From contig CALJJF010000212.1 in NCBI GenBank assembly GCA_937973935.1, positions 1 through 16,122 on the forward strand: a stretch of 16,122 bases of DNA, read 5' to 3'. The notes below the pieces were generated by a model that was not told the origin of the DNA, made no database searches, and saw only the letters and a list, made by a program, of their open reading frames with translations. The first letter of the stretch is position 1. Every line of letters begins with the position of its first letter. This DNA comes from MKRK01 sp001896915. GTDB lineage: Bacteria > Bacillota > Clostridia > Oscillospirales > Acutalibacteraceae. Positions 1 through 7,356 of the stretch are shown one piece after another. Position numbers and translations under genes: made by a program.

Positions 1-105
1 CTTTGGAGTGCGGTCATACACCGTCAGCTCTCCCAAGGCTTCAAAACCATCCCAGGATAAATCGCCCGGGTTTAAAGTATATCCGTCCATGATAACAAGC
101 TTCAT
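1..105 (-). CDS. D-2-hydroxyacid dehydrogenase (glycerate dehydrogenase/hydroxypyruvate reductase-like), N-terminal part only
   Basis: Reading the minus strand from an ATG at 105-103 gives 35 codons that run off the left edge of the window. The peptide begins MKLVIMDGYTLNPGDLSWDG and continues to a VYDRTP segment. This opening is typical of NAD-dependent D-2-hydroxyacid dehydrogenases annotated as glycerate dehydrogenase or hydroxypyruvate reductase, cytosolic enzymes that interconvert hydroxypyruvate and glycerate or related 2-keto acids. A ribosome binding site (AAAGGA on the minus strand, about 111-116) sits a few bases before the start. The NAD-binding Rossmann fold and catalytic Arg/Glu/His lie outside the window, so substrate specificity cannot be judged. 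It is transcribed divergently from the SRP RNA/dnaX unit. The family call is fairly safe; the exact reaction is inference. Confidence 0.8.
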   Translation of the reverse strand, partial: MKLVIMDGYTLNPGDLSWDGFEALGELTVYDRTPK

Positions 106-137
106 ATAATGATTCCTTTGAGTTTAATATGAAACCG

Positions 138-166
138 ATTATACTATAAACAAAGAAAATAAAAAA
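138..166 (-). promoter_or_regulatory. Probable promoter of the minus-strand dehydrogenase gene
   Basis: On the minus strand a perfect TATAAT -10 box lies at 143-138, about 33 bases before the start codon at 105. The expected -35 position (about 166-161) holds only a T-run (TTTTTT), so the -35 is weak. The placement fits a leader of about 25 bases containing the AAAGGA ribosome binding site. Confidence 0.45.
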
Positions 167-244
167 GGCAAAAGGGGAAATTCACAAAAATAATTATAAT
201 ATACAAGAAAATTTTCATATGAAAAAATTATAAAGAATTAGCAG

Positions 245-273
245 TTGTAAAAAAATAAGAATTGTGGTAAACT
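245..273 (+). promoter_or_regulatory. Promoter for the SRP RNA and probably the dnaX operon
   Basis: A TTGTAA -35-like box at 245-250 is followed after 17 bases by TAAACT at 268-273. TGG directly before it gives an extended -10 (TGN) element at 265-267. Each hexamer matches the sigma-A consensus at four of six positions. Transcription would start near 280, just where the folded SRP RNA begins, which supports the assignment. Confidence 0.5.
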
Positions 274-280
274 AATAATT

Positions 281-440
281 CCAGAGCGGGTTGTTTATGC
301 ATTTGAGTATGCGGACAATCGGGCCCTGTGCGACAGATCGCTGTGAACCATGTCAGGCGGGGAACCGAGCAGCATTAAACGGATGTATCTGTGCGCCGCA
401 GCAAGCCTGTTGTCCGCAGACTCAAGAGCGTAAGCAACCT
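281..440 (+). ncRNA. ffs: Signal recognition particle RNA (4.5S-like, small bacterial type)
   Basis: The core at about 345-376 has the invariant SRP domain IV pattern: GAACCATGTCAGG, a CGG stem, a GGAA tetraloop at 361-364, CCG, then GAGCAGCA. The flanks close into one long rod. GGTTG at 289-293 pairs with CAACC at 435-439, TTGAGT at 303-308 with ACTCAA at 420-425, and TGCGGACAA at 310-318 with TTGTCCGCA at 410-418, with a few wobbles and mismatches between. The RNA binds Ffh and targets nascent membrane proteins to FtsY. No Alu-domain sequence precedes the rod, so this looks like the small form at roughly 160 nt, although many Firmicutes have the roughly 270-nt form. A position just before dnaX matches the scr-dnaX order of Bacillus. 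Exact ends are inferred from pairing. Confidence 0.9.
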
Positions 441-463
441 ATATTATAGGAATCACTATTTAC

Positions 464-469
464 AAGGAG
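464..469 (+). promoter_or_regulatory. Ribosome binding site that decides the dnaX start
   Basis: AAGGAG lies six bases before ATG at 476 but only three before the in-frame GTG at 473. The ATG is therefore the better start for dnaX. Confidence 0.75.
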
Positions 470-475
470 CGAGTG

Positions 476-2065
476 ATGTACCAAGCGCTTTATCGTAAAT
501 ACAGACCGCAGACCTTTTCCGATCTGTCCGGTCAGAATCATGTGACTGTCACCCTCAAAAACCAGATGGTGGACGGTCGCATTTCCCATGCATATTTATT
601 CACAGGCTCCCGGGGCACGGGCAAAACCTCCTGTGCCAAAATCCTTTCCAAAGCAGTCAACTGTCTTTCGCCGGTTGAAGGCGATCCTTGTAACAGCTGT
701 GAAAACTGTGTCGGGATCGACAACGGCTCCATTCTCGATGTGGTGGAGATCGATGCGGCTTCCAACAACGGTGTGGATAACATCAGGGATCTACGGGAAC
801 GGGTGGAATACACGCCCGCCAATGGAAAATACCGGGTGTATATCATCGACGAGGTACATATGCTGTCCACCGGTGCCTTCAACGCCCTGTTAAAAACTCT
901 GGAGGAACCCCCGGCACATGTGATCTTTATCCTGGCAACCACCGAGGTGCATAAGCTACCGGCCACGATTTTATCCCGCTGTCAGCGCTTTGACTTTAAC
1001 CGTATTACCTCCGAGGCCACCAAAGAACGGCTGCAATATGTTTGCGAAAAGGAGCAGCTGACCATCACCGATGACGGTGCCTTGTTAATCGCCCGCTTGT
1101 CTGACGGTGCCATGAGAGACGCATTGTCCCTGCTGGATTTATGCGCCGGGATCGATACCAATATCACCGAAGCCATTGTTTCTTCCGCAGCCGGGCTGGC
1201 AGGAAGAGATTATTTATACGATATTGCCAAGAACATCAAGGAAGGGAACGCCGGCGGTCTGCTCACCATTGCGGACAAGCTGTATGGTGCCTCTTTTGAT
1301 ATGGAACGGCTCTGTGACGAGCTGATTTCACTGTTTAGGAATCTCATGATTCTCAAAACCGTGAAGGAACCGCAAGCAATCATTGTCTGTACGGCAATGG
1401 AGCTGGATAAGCTAAAGGAAACCGCAAGAGAATTTAATTTGACAGTGATTTTACACAGCCTGCTGCTGCTGGAAGGCTGCAAAGACGGAATGAAAAAGGG
1501 TGCATCACCGAGAATCATGCTGGAAACCGCTTTGATCAAGCTTTGCATGCCGGAGCTTGACAATTCCACAGAAGCGCTTCTGCGGAGAATTACTGAGCTT
1601 GAGCACGCACTCAAAACCGGCGGACCCGTTGCGGTGAATATCCAAAGCACTGTGCCTCCGTCACAGGAAATCCCCGGGCCGGAAACAGAAACTGCCCCGC
1701 CGCCCCCTGCCGTCATACGGCAGGAAACGGGAGAGAAGGAAATCACACCCTTCCGCCAATGGCCGGAGGTGATGTCGGAGCTATCGAAGCGAGCCAAGGT
1801 CATTTATTCCGTCCTGCATGGTTCAGATGCCTATGTCAAAGGAAACCTATTGCTCATTGACAGCAAAAACAGCCAGTTTCGGGATCTGATCAAGGGCGAT
1901 TCCAACCATCGGGAAGCAATCCGGAAGGCATTGTTGGTTGTCACCGGCAAAGAATATCGCCTCGGTCCTTATATCCCCACTGAAACAACCCCGAAACCGG
2001 CAGAAGAAGACCCGATGGGTGAGCTGGCTGACAAGCTGAAAAGCATAGGCGCAACCGTTCTATAA
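476..2065 (+). CDS. dnaX: DNA polymerase III subunits gamma/tau (clamp loader ATPase)
   Basis: This is the AAA+ motor of the clamp loader, which places the sliding clamp on primed DNA and links polymerase to helicase. The 529-residue protein (start ATG 476) opens YQALYRKYRPQTF, the DnaX signature. It has Walker A GSRGTGKT at 44-51, a four-cysteine zinc site (C63, C72, C75, C78), Walker B in VYIIDEVH at 121-128, sensor 1 ATTE at 154-157, SRCQRFDF after it, and sensor 2 in GAMRDALSLLD near 205-215. A proline-rich linker near residues 395-420 (PPSQEIPGPE, APPPPAV) leads to the C-terminal tau-like region. Length is close to Bacillus DnaX (about 560) and shorter than E. coli tau (643). It directly follows the SRP RNA. 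The usual downstream partners ybaB/ebfC and recR are absent; gdpP follows 79 bases later. Confidence 0.97.
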   Translation: MYQALYRKYRPQTFSDLSGQNHVTVTLKNQMVDGRISHAYLFTGSRGTGKTSCAKILSKAVNCLSPVEGDPCNSCENCVGIDNGSILDVVEIDAASNNGVDNIRDLRERVEYTPANGKYRVYIIDEVHMLSTGAFNALLKTLEEPPAHVIFILATTEVHKLPATILSRCQRFDFNRITSEATKERLQYVCEKEQLTITDDGALLIARLSDGAMRDALSLLDLCAGIDTNITEAIVSSAAGLAGRDYLYDIAKNIKEGNAGGLLTIADKLYGASFDMERLCDELISLFRNLMILKTVKEPQAIIVCTAMELDKLKETAREFNLTVILHSLLLLEGCKDGMKKGASPRIMLETALIKLCMPELDNSTEALLRRITELEHALKTGGPVAVNIQSTVPPSQEIPGPETETAPPPPAVIRQETGEKEITPFRQWPEVMSELSKRAKVIYSVLHGSDAYVKGNLLLIDSKNSQFRDLIKGDSNHREAIRKALLVVTGKEYRLGPYIPTETTPKPAEEDPMGELADKLKSIGATVL

Positions 2066-2144
2066 ATTTGATCAGACCCATACGTCCGGATCCTGTCTTC
2101 CGGCGGCGTTTGCGTGTTATCAAGACAGAGAAACGGAGCTTAGC

Positions 2145-4136
2145 ATGAAAAGAAAAGGCATTTTCACATTAAGCCCTATTATTATAACATTAATCGCTCT
2201 GATACTTCTTTTATCGGGGGTTACATACTTTTTGAGTTTGCCGGTGTTTATCGCAGAAATTGCGGTTTCTCTTGGCGTAATTGCTTACACCGTATATCGG
2301 ATGAAATTTTTACAGACTGAAATACATAACTATTTCAACAAGGTCATCAAAGGTCTTGAAAATGCGGGCTCTGACTCCTTAAGCAATTTTGTCCTACCTG
2401 TGCTGGTCACCAACGACAGCGGCGATATTGTATGGTACAACGAGCTGTTTCGGGAAAGCCTGTTGCAAGGGCAGGACAAGCACAATGAGCCCTCCGGCTT
2501 TTTGTTTGACGAAACGGCAGAGAAGTCCTTTCAGGAAAACCGACGTGCCGAAATCAGCTATGACGGACGGGAATATACCGTGTTTGAAATTGTGTCAGGG
2601 ACCGAAGTGGTTCAAAAAATTTATTATTTTTATGACAATACCCGATTAAAGCACATTGAACAGAAATTCAAAAACTCACAGCTCAGCGTGATTTATATTT
2701 TGATAGACAGCCTTGAGGTTCTGCTGAAGAATGCCAAGGAAAGTGAAAAGGCTGCCATCATCGGTGCCATTGAACAAGAGATTGAAAACGTTGCCAGTGA
2801 AACCGACGGCTTTTTTCATAAGCTGTCTTCCGACCGCTATGTGCTCATTGTTGACGAACAAGCCATTGCCGCTCTGAAAAACACTAAATTTGAGGTGCTC
2901 TCCAAGGTTCGCGGACTGGTATTTGGCGAGCGGGGCGGAACGACGCTGTCCATCGGAATTGGCCGTGGGGGCAGCACCATCCATGACTGTGTGGAAATTG
3001 CACAGGCGGCGCTGGATATGGCGCTGGGTCGGGGCGGCGACCAGGCTGTGATCAAAACCAACGACAATTTTGAATTTTACGGCGGCGTTTCCCAGGGTGT
3101 TGAAAAAAGCAGCCGTGTGAGAACAAGGGTCATTGCATCCGCTCTGCAAAAACTCATTGAAAGCAGTGACAACGTCTTGATCATGGGTCACCGTTTTTCG
3201 GATTACGACAGTTTCGGCGCTTCCTTTGCTCTTTGGCGTGCTGCCAAGGAGCTGGAAAAGCCATCCTATGTGGTGCTTGATAAAAACAAAACCCTTTCCA
3301 CGCCTCTGATCGAGCGGGTGGAAAGCAAAACAAACGAAACCATCATCATCGACAGTGACACGGCAAGGAGTATGATGACCAAAAAAACTCTGCTGATTAT
3401 TGTGGATACCCATCGTGCCGAGTTTCTTGAGAGTAAAGAGATCTATGATGCTGCCAAAACCGTTATCGTAATCGACCACCACCGTAAAAATGTCGATTTC
3501 ATTGATGATGCGGTTATTTTCTATCACGAACCCTTTGCTTCCTCTGCCTGCGAGCTGACCGCAGAGCTGCTTCAATATATGAATCCCCGTCTGGTGGGCA
3601 GAACCGAAGCAGAAGCTTTGTTTGCCGGCATCATGCTGGATACCAGAAATTTTGTGCTTCGCACCGGTGTGAAAACCTTTGAAGCCTCAGCATTTTTGAG
3701 AAGCCGCGGTGCCGACCCGGTGGAGGTTAAAAGAATGTTCTCCGGCAGTATGGAAAGCTATCGGGAACGGGCGGAAATCGTTGCGGCGGCAGATATTATC
3801 TTTGACTGCGCCGTATCTCTGACCGACGAGGAAACCCCCTTTATGCGTGTGGCATGTGCCCAGGCGGCGGATGAACTGTTGTCCATTTCGGGCATCAATG
3901 CATCATTTGTTCTGTTTCCCACAGGGAATTTAATCAATATCTCCGCCCGTTCACTGGGCGGTGTGAATGTTCAGATTGTCATGGAGCAGTTGGGCGGCGG
4001 CGGTCACCAGACTATGGCGGCGGCACAACTGGAGGGTCATACCATTGACTCGGCCAAAGCACTGCTCATTGAAACCATCACAAAAATAAAAAGCGAATAC
4101 GAAACGATGGCTCCGCAGCCTGCACGTAAGGAATAA
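2145..4136 (+). CDS. gdpP: Cyclic-di-AMP phosphodiesterase GdpP (DHH/DHHA1 family, membrane-anchored)
   Basis: The 663-residue protein has the GdpP architecture. Two membrane segments lie at about 8-30 and 32-52. A PAS-like region at about 80-170 includes LVTNDSGDIVWYNE. A degenerate GGDEF-like domain follows at about 175-305, with SSDRYVLIVDE and LSIGIG but no GGDEF motif. The DHH phosphoesterase domain comes after about 340, with H349/D353/D355, DTH at 421-423, DHH at 444-446 and D499. The DHHA1 end carries GGGGH at 617-621. These are the manganese-binding residues, so an active enzyme converting c-di-AMP to pApA (family knowledge) is expected. Signal sensing by the PAS domain is inferred by homology. 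GGAG at 2135-2138 precedes the ATG. rplI follows after 33 bases; gdpP-rplI-dnaB is a common Firmicutes order. Confidence 0.95.
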   Translation: MKRKGIFTLSPIIITLIALILLLSGVTYFLSLPVFIAEIAVSLGVIAYTVYRMKFLQTEIHNYFNKVIKGLENAGSDSLSNFVLPVLVTNDSGDIVWYNELFRESLLQGQDKHNEPSGFLFDETAEKSFQENRRAEISYDGREYTVFEIVSGTEVVQKIYYFYDNTRLKHIEQKFKNSQLSVIYILIDSLEVLLKNAKESEKAAIIGAIEQEIENVASETDGFFHKLSSDRYVLIVDEQAIAALKNTKFEVLSKVRGLVFGERGGTTLSIGIGRGGSTIHDCVEIAQAALDMALGRGGDQAVIKTNDNFEFYGGVSQGVEKSSRVRTRVIASALQKLIESSDNVLIMGHRFSDYDSFGASFALWRAAKELEKPSYVVLDKNKTLSTPLIERVESKTNETIIIDSDTARSMMTKKTLLIIVDTHRAEFLESKEIYDAAKTVIVIDHHRKNVDFIDDAVIFYHEPFASSACELTAELLQYMNPRLVGRTEAEALFAGIMLDTRNFVLRTGVKTFEASAFLRSRGADPVEVKRMFSGSMESYRERAEIVAAADIIFDCAVSLTDEETPFMRVACAQAADELLSISGINASFVLFPTGNLINISARSLGGVNVQIVMEQLGGGGHQTMAAAQLEGHTIDSAKALLIETITKIKSEYETMAPQPARKE

Positions 4137-4169
4137 GGGGATCCCATCAGGAAAGGAAGGATTATTGTT

Positions 4170-4610
4170 ATGAAGGTTATTTTACAAAAGGATATAAAGG
4201 GTACAGGCAAAAAAGGCGAGCTACACGAGGTTTCAGACGGCTACGCAAGAAATTATCTGTTCCCCCGTGGTCTTGCGGTGGAAGCCTCCAAAAATGCGCT
4301 GAACGAACTGGAAAACCGCGAAGCGGCAAAGGCGCACCATCTTGCCGAAGAAAAGAAACAGGCAGAGGAAAACGCAAAAGTCATTGAAACCAAAACACTG
4401 TCCATCAAAGCAAAGGCAGGTGCCTCCGGCCGCCTGTTCGGTGCGGTGACCGCAAAGGAAATCGCAGAAGAGCTGAAAGCACAAACAGGCATTGCGGTAG
4501 ACAAAAGAAAAATCATCACCCCTGAAATCAAAGCATACGGGGAATATACCTGTGAAGTGAAGCTGAATCAGGGGATTACTGCCAAGCTGATGGTTCAGAT
4601 CGGAGAATAA
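4170..4610 (+). CDS. rplI: 50S ribosomal protein L9
   Basis: The 146-residue protein (family about 148-150) begins MKVILQKDIKGTGKKGELHEV. It carries the L9 signature across residues 11-41: G-T-G-K-K-G, V-x-x-G-Y-x-x-N-Y-L, then PRGLAVEAS. A charged central helix at about 42-75 (LENREAAKAHHLAEEKKQAEENAK) links the N-terminal 23S rRNA-binding domain to the C-terminal domain, which includes GRLFGAVTAKEIAEEL. L9 sits at the L1-stalk side of the large subunit and influences frame maintenance. A strong AAGGAAGG ribosome binding site precedes the ATG. The gene is followed by a stable stem-loop before dnaB. Confidence 0.98.
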   Translation: MKVILQKDIKGTGKKGELHEVSDGYARNYLFPRGLAVEASKNALNELENREAAKAHHLAEEKKQAEENAKVIETKTLSIKAKAGASGRLFGAVTAKEIAEELKAQTGIAVDKRKIITPEIKAYGEYTCEVKLNQGITAKLMVQIGE

Positions 4611-4614
4611 AGGA

Positions 4615-4655
4615 CGGCTGTTTCATAAGAGCGAAAGCACCGGAGGAAACAGCCG
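4615..4655 (+). repeat. Stem-loop between rplI and dnaB
   Basis: CGGCTGTTTC at 4615-4624 is the exact reverse complement of GAAACAGCCG at 4646-4655, giving a perfect 10-bp stem with a 21-base loop. The loop contains GC-GAAA-GC (4631-4638), which could form a tiny inner GNRA hairpin. No T-run follows, so it is not a standard intrinsic terminator. The dnaB ribosome binding site (GAAGGG, 4665-4670) begins ten bases after the stem. A role in mRNA processing, stability or partial attenuation is only inference. Confidence 0.75.
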
Positions 4656-4679
4656 ATTCAATCAGAAGGGAATGATAAA

Positions 4680-6053
4680 ATGGCAGACGAATTCAATTTG
4701 TTCACCGGCGACGGTCAAACACTGCCGTTTTCCCTGGAAGCGGAACAGTCTGTCCTGGGTGCGATATTACTGGAGCCGTCGTCCATTATGCAAATTGCGG
4801 ATATTCTGAAAACCGACAATTTTTATCTTCCGACGCACAAAGAGATTTACGCCGTCATGTGGAATATGTACAATCTCAACAGAAAAATAGATTCTGTAAC
4901 GGTGCTGGAAGAGCTGAAGAAAAGCGGAACCTATGACGATGCTGGCGGCAAAACCTATCTGTTGCAGCTGGCACAAATCGTCCCGTCCATTGCAAACATC
5001 GAAAGCTACGCCCAAATCATTTTGGAAAAATCCTATATCCGTTCCCTGATCACGGCATCCCGGGAAATCATTGACGAAGCCTCAAACCCTGATGCCGATG
5101 CCTCCATGCTCCTTGATTATGCAGAGCAGAAAATATATGAGATCCGTCAAAACAGGCAGTCAAAAGGACTGACACACATCAGAGAGGTTCTGACCAACGA
5201 GACGCTGGACAGACTGGATAAATTATCAAACCCAGAAACCCGCAACGATTTTGTGGGGATTCCCAGTGGCATATCGGAGCTTGACCGTATGATAACAGGT
5301 CTGAACAAATCCGATTTGATTATTTTGGGTGCCCGTCCGGGTATGGGAAAAACGAGTTTTGCCCTGAACATTGCCAGAAATGTTGCATTGGTACAAAAAA
5401 AGACAGTTTGCTTTTTTTCTTTGGAAATGACCCGTGAGCAGCTGGCACAGCGTTTGCTTTCCGGCGAGGCCTTTATCAAGAGTGAAAAGCTTCGTTCCGG
5501 CATGTTGGATGACAAGGAATGGATACGATTGCTGCGGGCTTCCGACCTGCTTGCCAATTGCAACATTTATCTGGATGAAACCTCAGGTATCATGGTACCG
5601 GAGATGAAAGCAAGGCTTCGCCGGATGCGTCATGTAGATCTGGTCATCATTGACTATCTGGGACTCATGCGAGGCGCAGGCCGCACTGAAAACCGGGTGC
5701 AGGAAATCTCCGAAATCACAAGAACGCTGAAAAGCATGGCAAAGGAGCTGAATGTTCCTATAGTCTGCTGTGCCCAGCTGTCCAGAGGAACGGAAGCCAA
5801 GGGAAAATCCCATCACCCCCAGCTGTCCGATTTAAGAGATTCCGGCTCCATTGAACAGGATGCGGATATCGTGCTTTTTCTCTACAGGGAAGCGTATTAT
5901 CAGGCAGACGCCGAAAATCCTGAAATGATCAACACCAATGAAGCGGAATGTATTGTGGCCAAAAACCGTCACGGTGAAACCGGTGTTGTCAAGATGCACT
6001 GGGAAGGCGAGTTTACACGCTTCACAACACAGGAGCATATTCATGAGGCTTGA
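4680..6053 (+). CDS. dnaB: Replicative DNA helicase (DnaB family)
   Basis: This hexameric 5'-3' helicase unwinds DNA at the replication fork. The 457-residue length is typical. The N-terminal DnaB domain begins LPFSLEAEQSVLGAILLEP and spans roughly 15-120. The C-terminal RecA-like domain has Walker A ARPGMGKT at 218-225, the SLEM segment at 247-250, Walker B LVIIDYLGLM at 321-330, motif H4 around AQLSRGTE, and SDLRDSGSIEQDAD at 383-396, the arginine-finger region. The ATG follows GAAGGG by nine bases. Its last 11 bases overlap the start of tilS, so tilS is probably translationally coupled. In Bacillus the orthologue is called dnaC. Confidence 0.97.
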   Translation: MADEFNLFTGDGQTLPFSLEAEQSVLGAILLEPSSIMQIADILKTDNFYLPTHKEIYAVMWNMYNLNRKIDSVTVLEELKKSGTYDDAGGKTYLLQLAQIVPSIANIESYAQIILEKSYIRSLITASREIIDEASNPDADASMLLDYAEQKIYEIRQNRQSKGLTHIREVLTNETLDRLDKLSNPETRNDFVGIPSGISELDRMITGLNKSDLIILGARPGMGKTSFALNIARNVALVQKKTVCFFSLEMTREQLAQRLLSGEAFIKSEKLRSGMLDDKEWIRLLRASDLLANCNIYLDETSGIMVPEMKARLRRMRHVDLVIIDYLGLMRGAGRTENRVQEISEITRTLKSMAKELNVPIVCCAQLSRGTEAKGKSHHPQLSDLRDSGSIEQDADIVLFLYREAYYQADAENPEMINTNEAECIVAKNRHGETGVVKMHWEGEFTRFTTQEHIHEA

Positions 6054-7356
6054 TAAGGTAACAGAATGGATTCAAAAACACGCAATGCTGGAACAGGGTG
6101 ACAGGGTGATTGTTGCGCTCTCCGGCGGGGCAGATTCTGTTGCATTGTTGGTTTTTTTTGATACAATCAGGCAAGCATACGGGCTGACAGTCACAGCTGT
6201 TCATTGTAACCATCAGCTGCGCGGGGCAGAATCCCTACGGGACGAAGATTTTTGCAAGGAATTTTGTGCCCATCGAAACATTCCGCTGGAGATCATCCGT
6301 CTGGATGTGACCGGGGAAGCGGCAAAAACAGGCGAAGGCACAGAGGAATGTGCAAGACGGCTGCGGTATGATGCTTTGAACAAGAACAGGGGCAATGCCA
6401 AAATTGCAACAGGGCATACTTTAAACGACAATGGGGAAACGATCTTGTTTCATATAACCAGAGGCACAGGGCTGAAAGGTCTTTGCGGTATCCCGCCGGT
6501 CAGAGATCATATCATCCGTCCGTTTCTCTCCACCACCCGGGCAGAGATCGAAGCTTTTTTGGCTGACCGCAATATCACCTACATCACCGATTCCACAAAC
6601 CTGTCGGATGATTATACCAGAAATAAAATCCGCCATCGTGTTATTCCCGTTCTCCGGGAAATCAATCCCGCTTTTGAGAAAAGCATAATGGGGCTGGTCG
6701 ATTCCCTGACAGAGGATGAGCAGTACATCAGACAACAGGCGGAGTTGGTGGACACAACAGAAATTTCAGTATTACAGACACTGCCGCCCGGCCTTTTAAA
6801 ACGAGTTCTCATGGGACTGTCCCCAATTAAGCTTGACAGAATCATGCTGGATGCCTTATTATATTTAATTAAAAAAGGAAGCGGGCAATTAGAGCTATTG
6901 AATGAGGACTATGCCCGTATTCGAAAAGGGAAACTGGAATTTTACAAAAACACCAAGTCTGATGATTTTTTTTATTCCCTGGAGGCAGAATTAATAATCA
7001 CGAACCATCATATAATAAAAACTGAGTTCCTTGACCGAGATAAATATAAAAATGTTAACAAAAATTTATTATTTCATATCATTGATTGTGATAAAATAGG
7101 TCAAAATCTATACATCAGGTCAAAAATACAGGGAGATACCATAAAGCTGCCGGGACGAGGCACAAAAACTCTGAAAAAGCTGTTTAACGAAGCAGGCATT
7201 CCGCCGGAGGAGCGAAACAAAATAGTGCTTTTGGCGGACGACAGCGGAGTATTATGGGCAGAAGGCTTCGGCGCAGACGCCCGCAGGCTGGCAGATGAAA
7301 ATACAAAGAAATTTTTACTTGTAAAAGTTGAAAGGAAAACCGTGGATGAGCAATGA
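6043..7356 (+). CDS. tilS: tRNA(Ile)-lysidine synthetase
   Basis: TilS adds lysine to C34 of the CAU-anticodon tRNA-Ile, using ATP, so that it reads AUA. The start is ATG 6043, seven bases after AGGAG (6031-6035) and overlapping the dnaB end by 11 bases; longer in-frame starts upstream would lie deep in dnaB. The 437 residues hold the PP-loop SGGADS at 27-32, CNHQLRG at 55-61, GTEECARRLRYD, DSTN at 183-186 and YTRNKIRHRVIP at 191-202. The C-terminal TilS domain includes IQGDTIKLPGRGTKTLKKLF (about 362-381), GIPPEERNK and ADDSGVLWAEGFG. The usual HxxDDQxET motif reads HTLNDNGET here. The region 6961-7140 is unusually AT-rich. The end overlaps hpt by 11 bases. The tilS-hpt-ftsH order is classic for Firmicutes. 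Confidence 0.95.
   Translation: MRLDKVTEWIQKHAMLEQGDRVIVALSGGADSVALLVFFDTIRQAYGLTVTAVHCNHQLRGAESLRDEDFCKEFCAHRNIPLEIIRLDVTGEAAKTGEGTEECARRLRYDALNKNRGNAKIATGHTLNDNGETILFHITRGTGLKGLCGIPPVRDHIIRPFLSTTRAEIEAFLADRNITYITDSTNLSDDYTRNKIRHRVIPVLREINPAFEKSIMGLVDSLTEDEQYIRQQAELVDTTEISVLQTLPPGLLKRVLMGLSPIKLDRIMLDALLYLIKKGSGQLELLNEDYARIRKGKLEFYKNTKSDDFFYSLEAELIITNHHIIKTEFLDRDKYKNVNKNLLFHIIDCDKIGQNLYIRSKIQGDTIKLPGRGTKTLKKLFNEAGIPPEERNKIVLLADDSGVLWAEGFGADARRLADENTKKFLLVKVERKTVDEQ

Noticed and set aside
438..450. CCTATATTATAGG palindrome before dnaX as an SRP RNA terminator or a dnaX promoter
   Set aside because: There is no T-run, the stem is A/T-rich, and no -35 box lies at proper spacing; it may only mark the RNA 3' processing area.
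1485..1500. Possible programmed -1 frameshift site in dnaX (ATG AAA AAG GGT), as used for gamma in E. coli
   Set aside because: The heptamer is G AAA AAG rather than A AAA AAG in the needed phase, and no clear downstream stem with a nearby -1 stop was evident.
2086..2103. CCGGA...TCCGG hairpin after dnaX as a terminator
   Set aside because: The stem is only 5 bp with no T-run; most likely chance, and the operon probably reads through.
2676..3575. 299-codon open frame on the minus strand inside gdpP
   Set aside because: It is antisense to clearly conserved DHH domain coding sequence and its translation shows no recognisable motif; a shadow frame.
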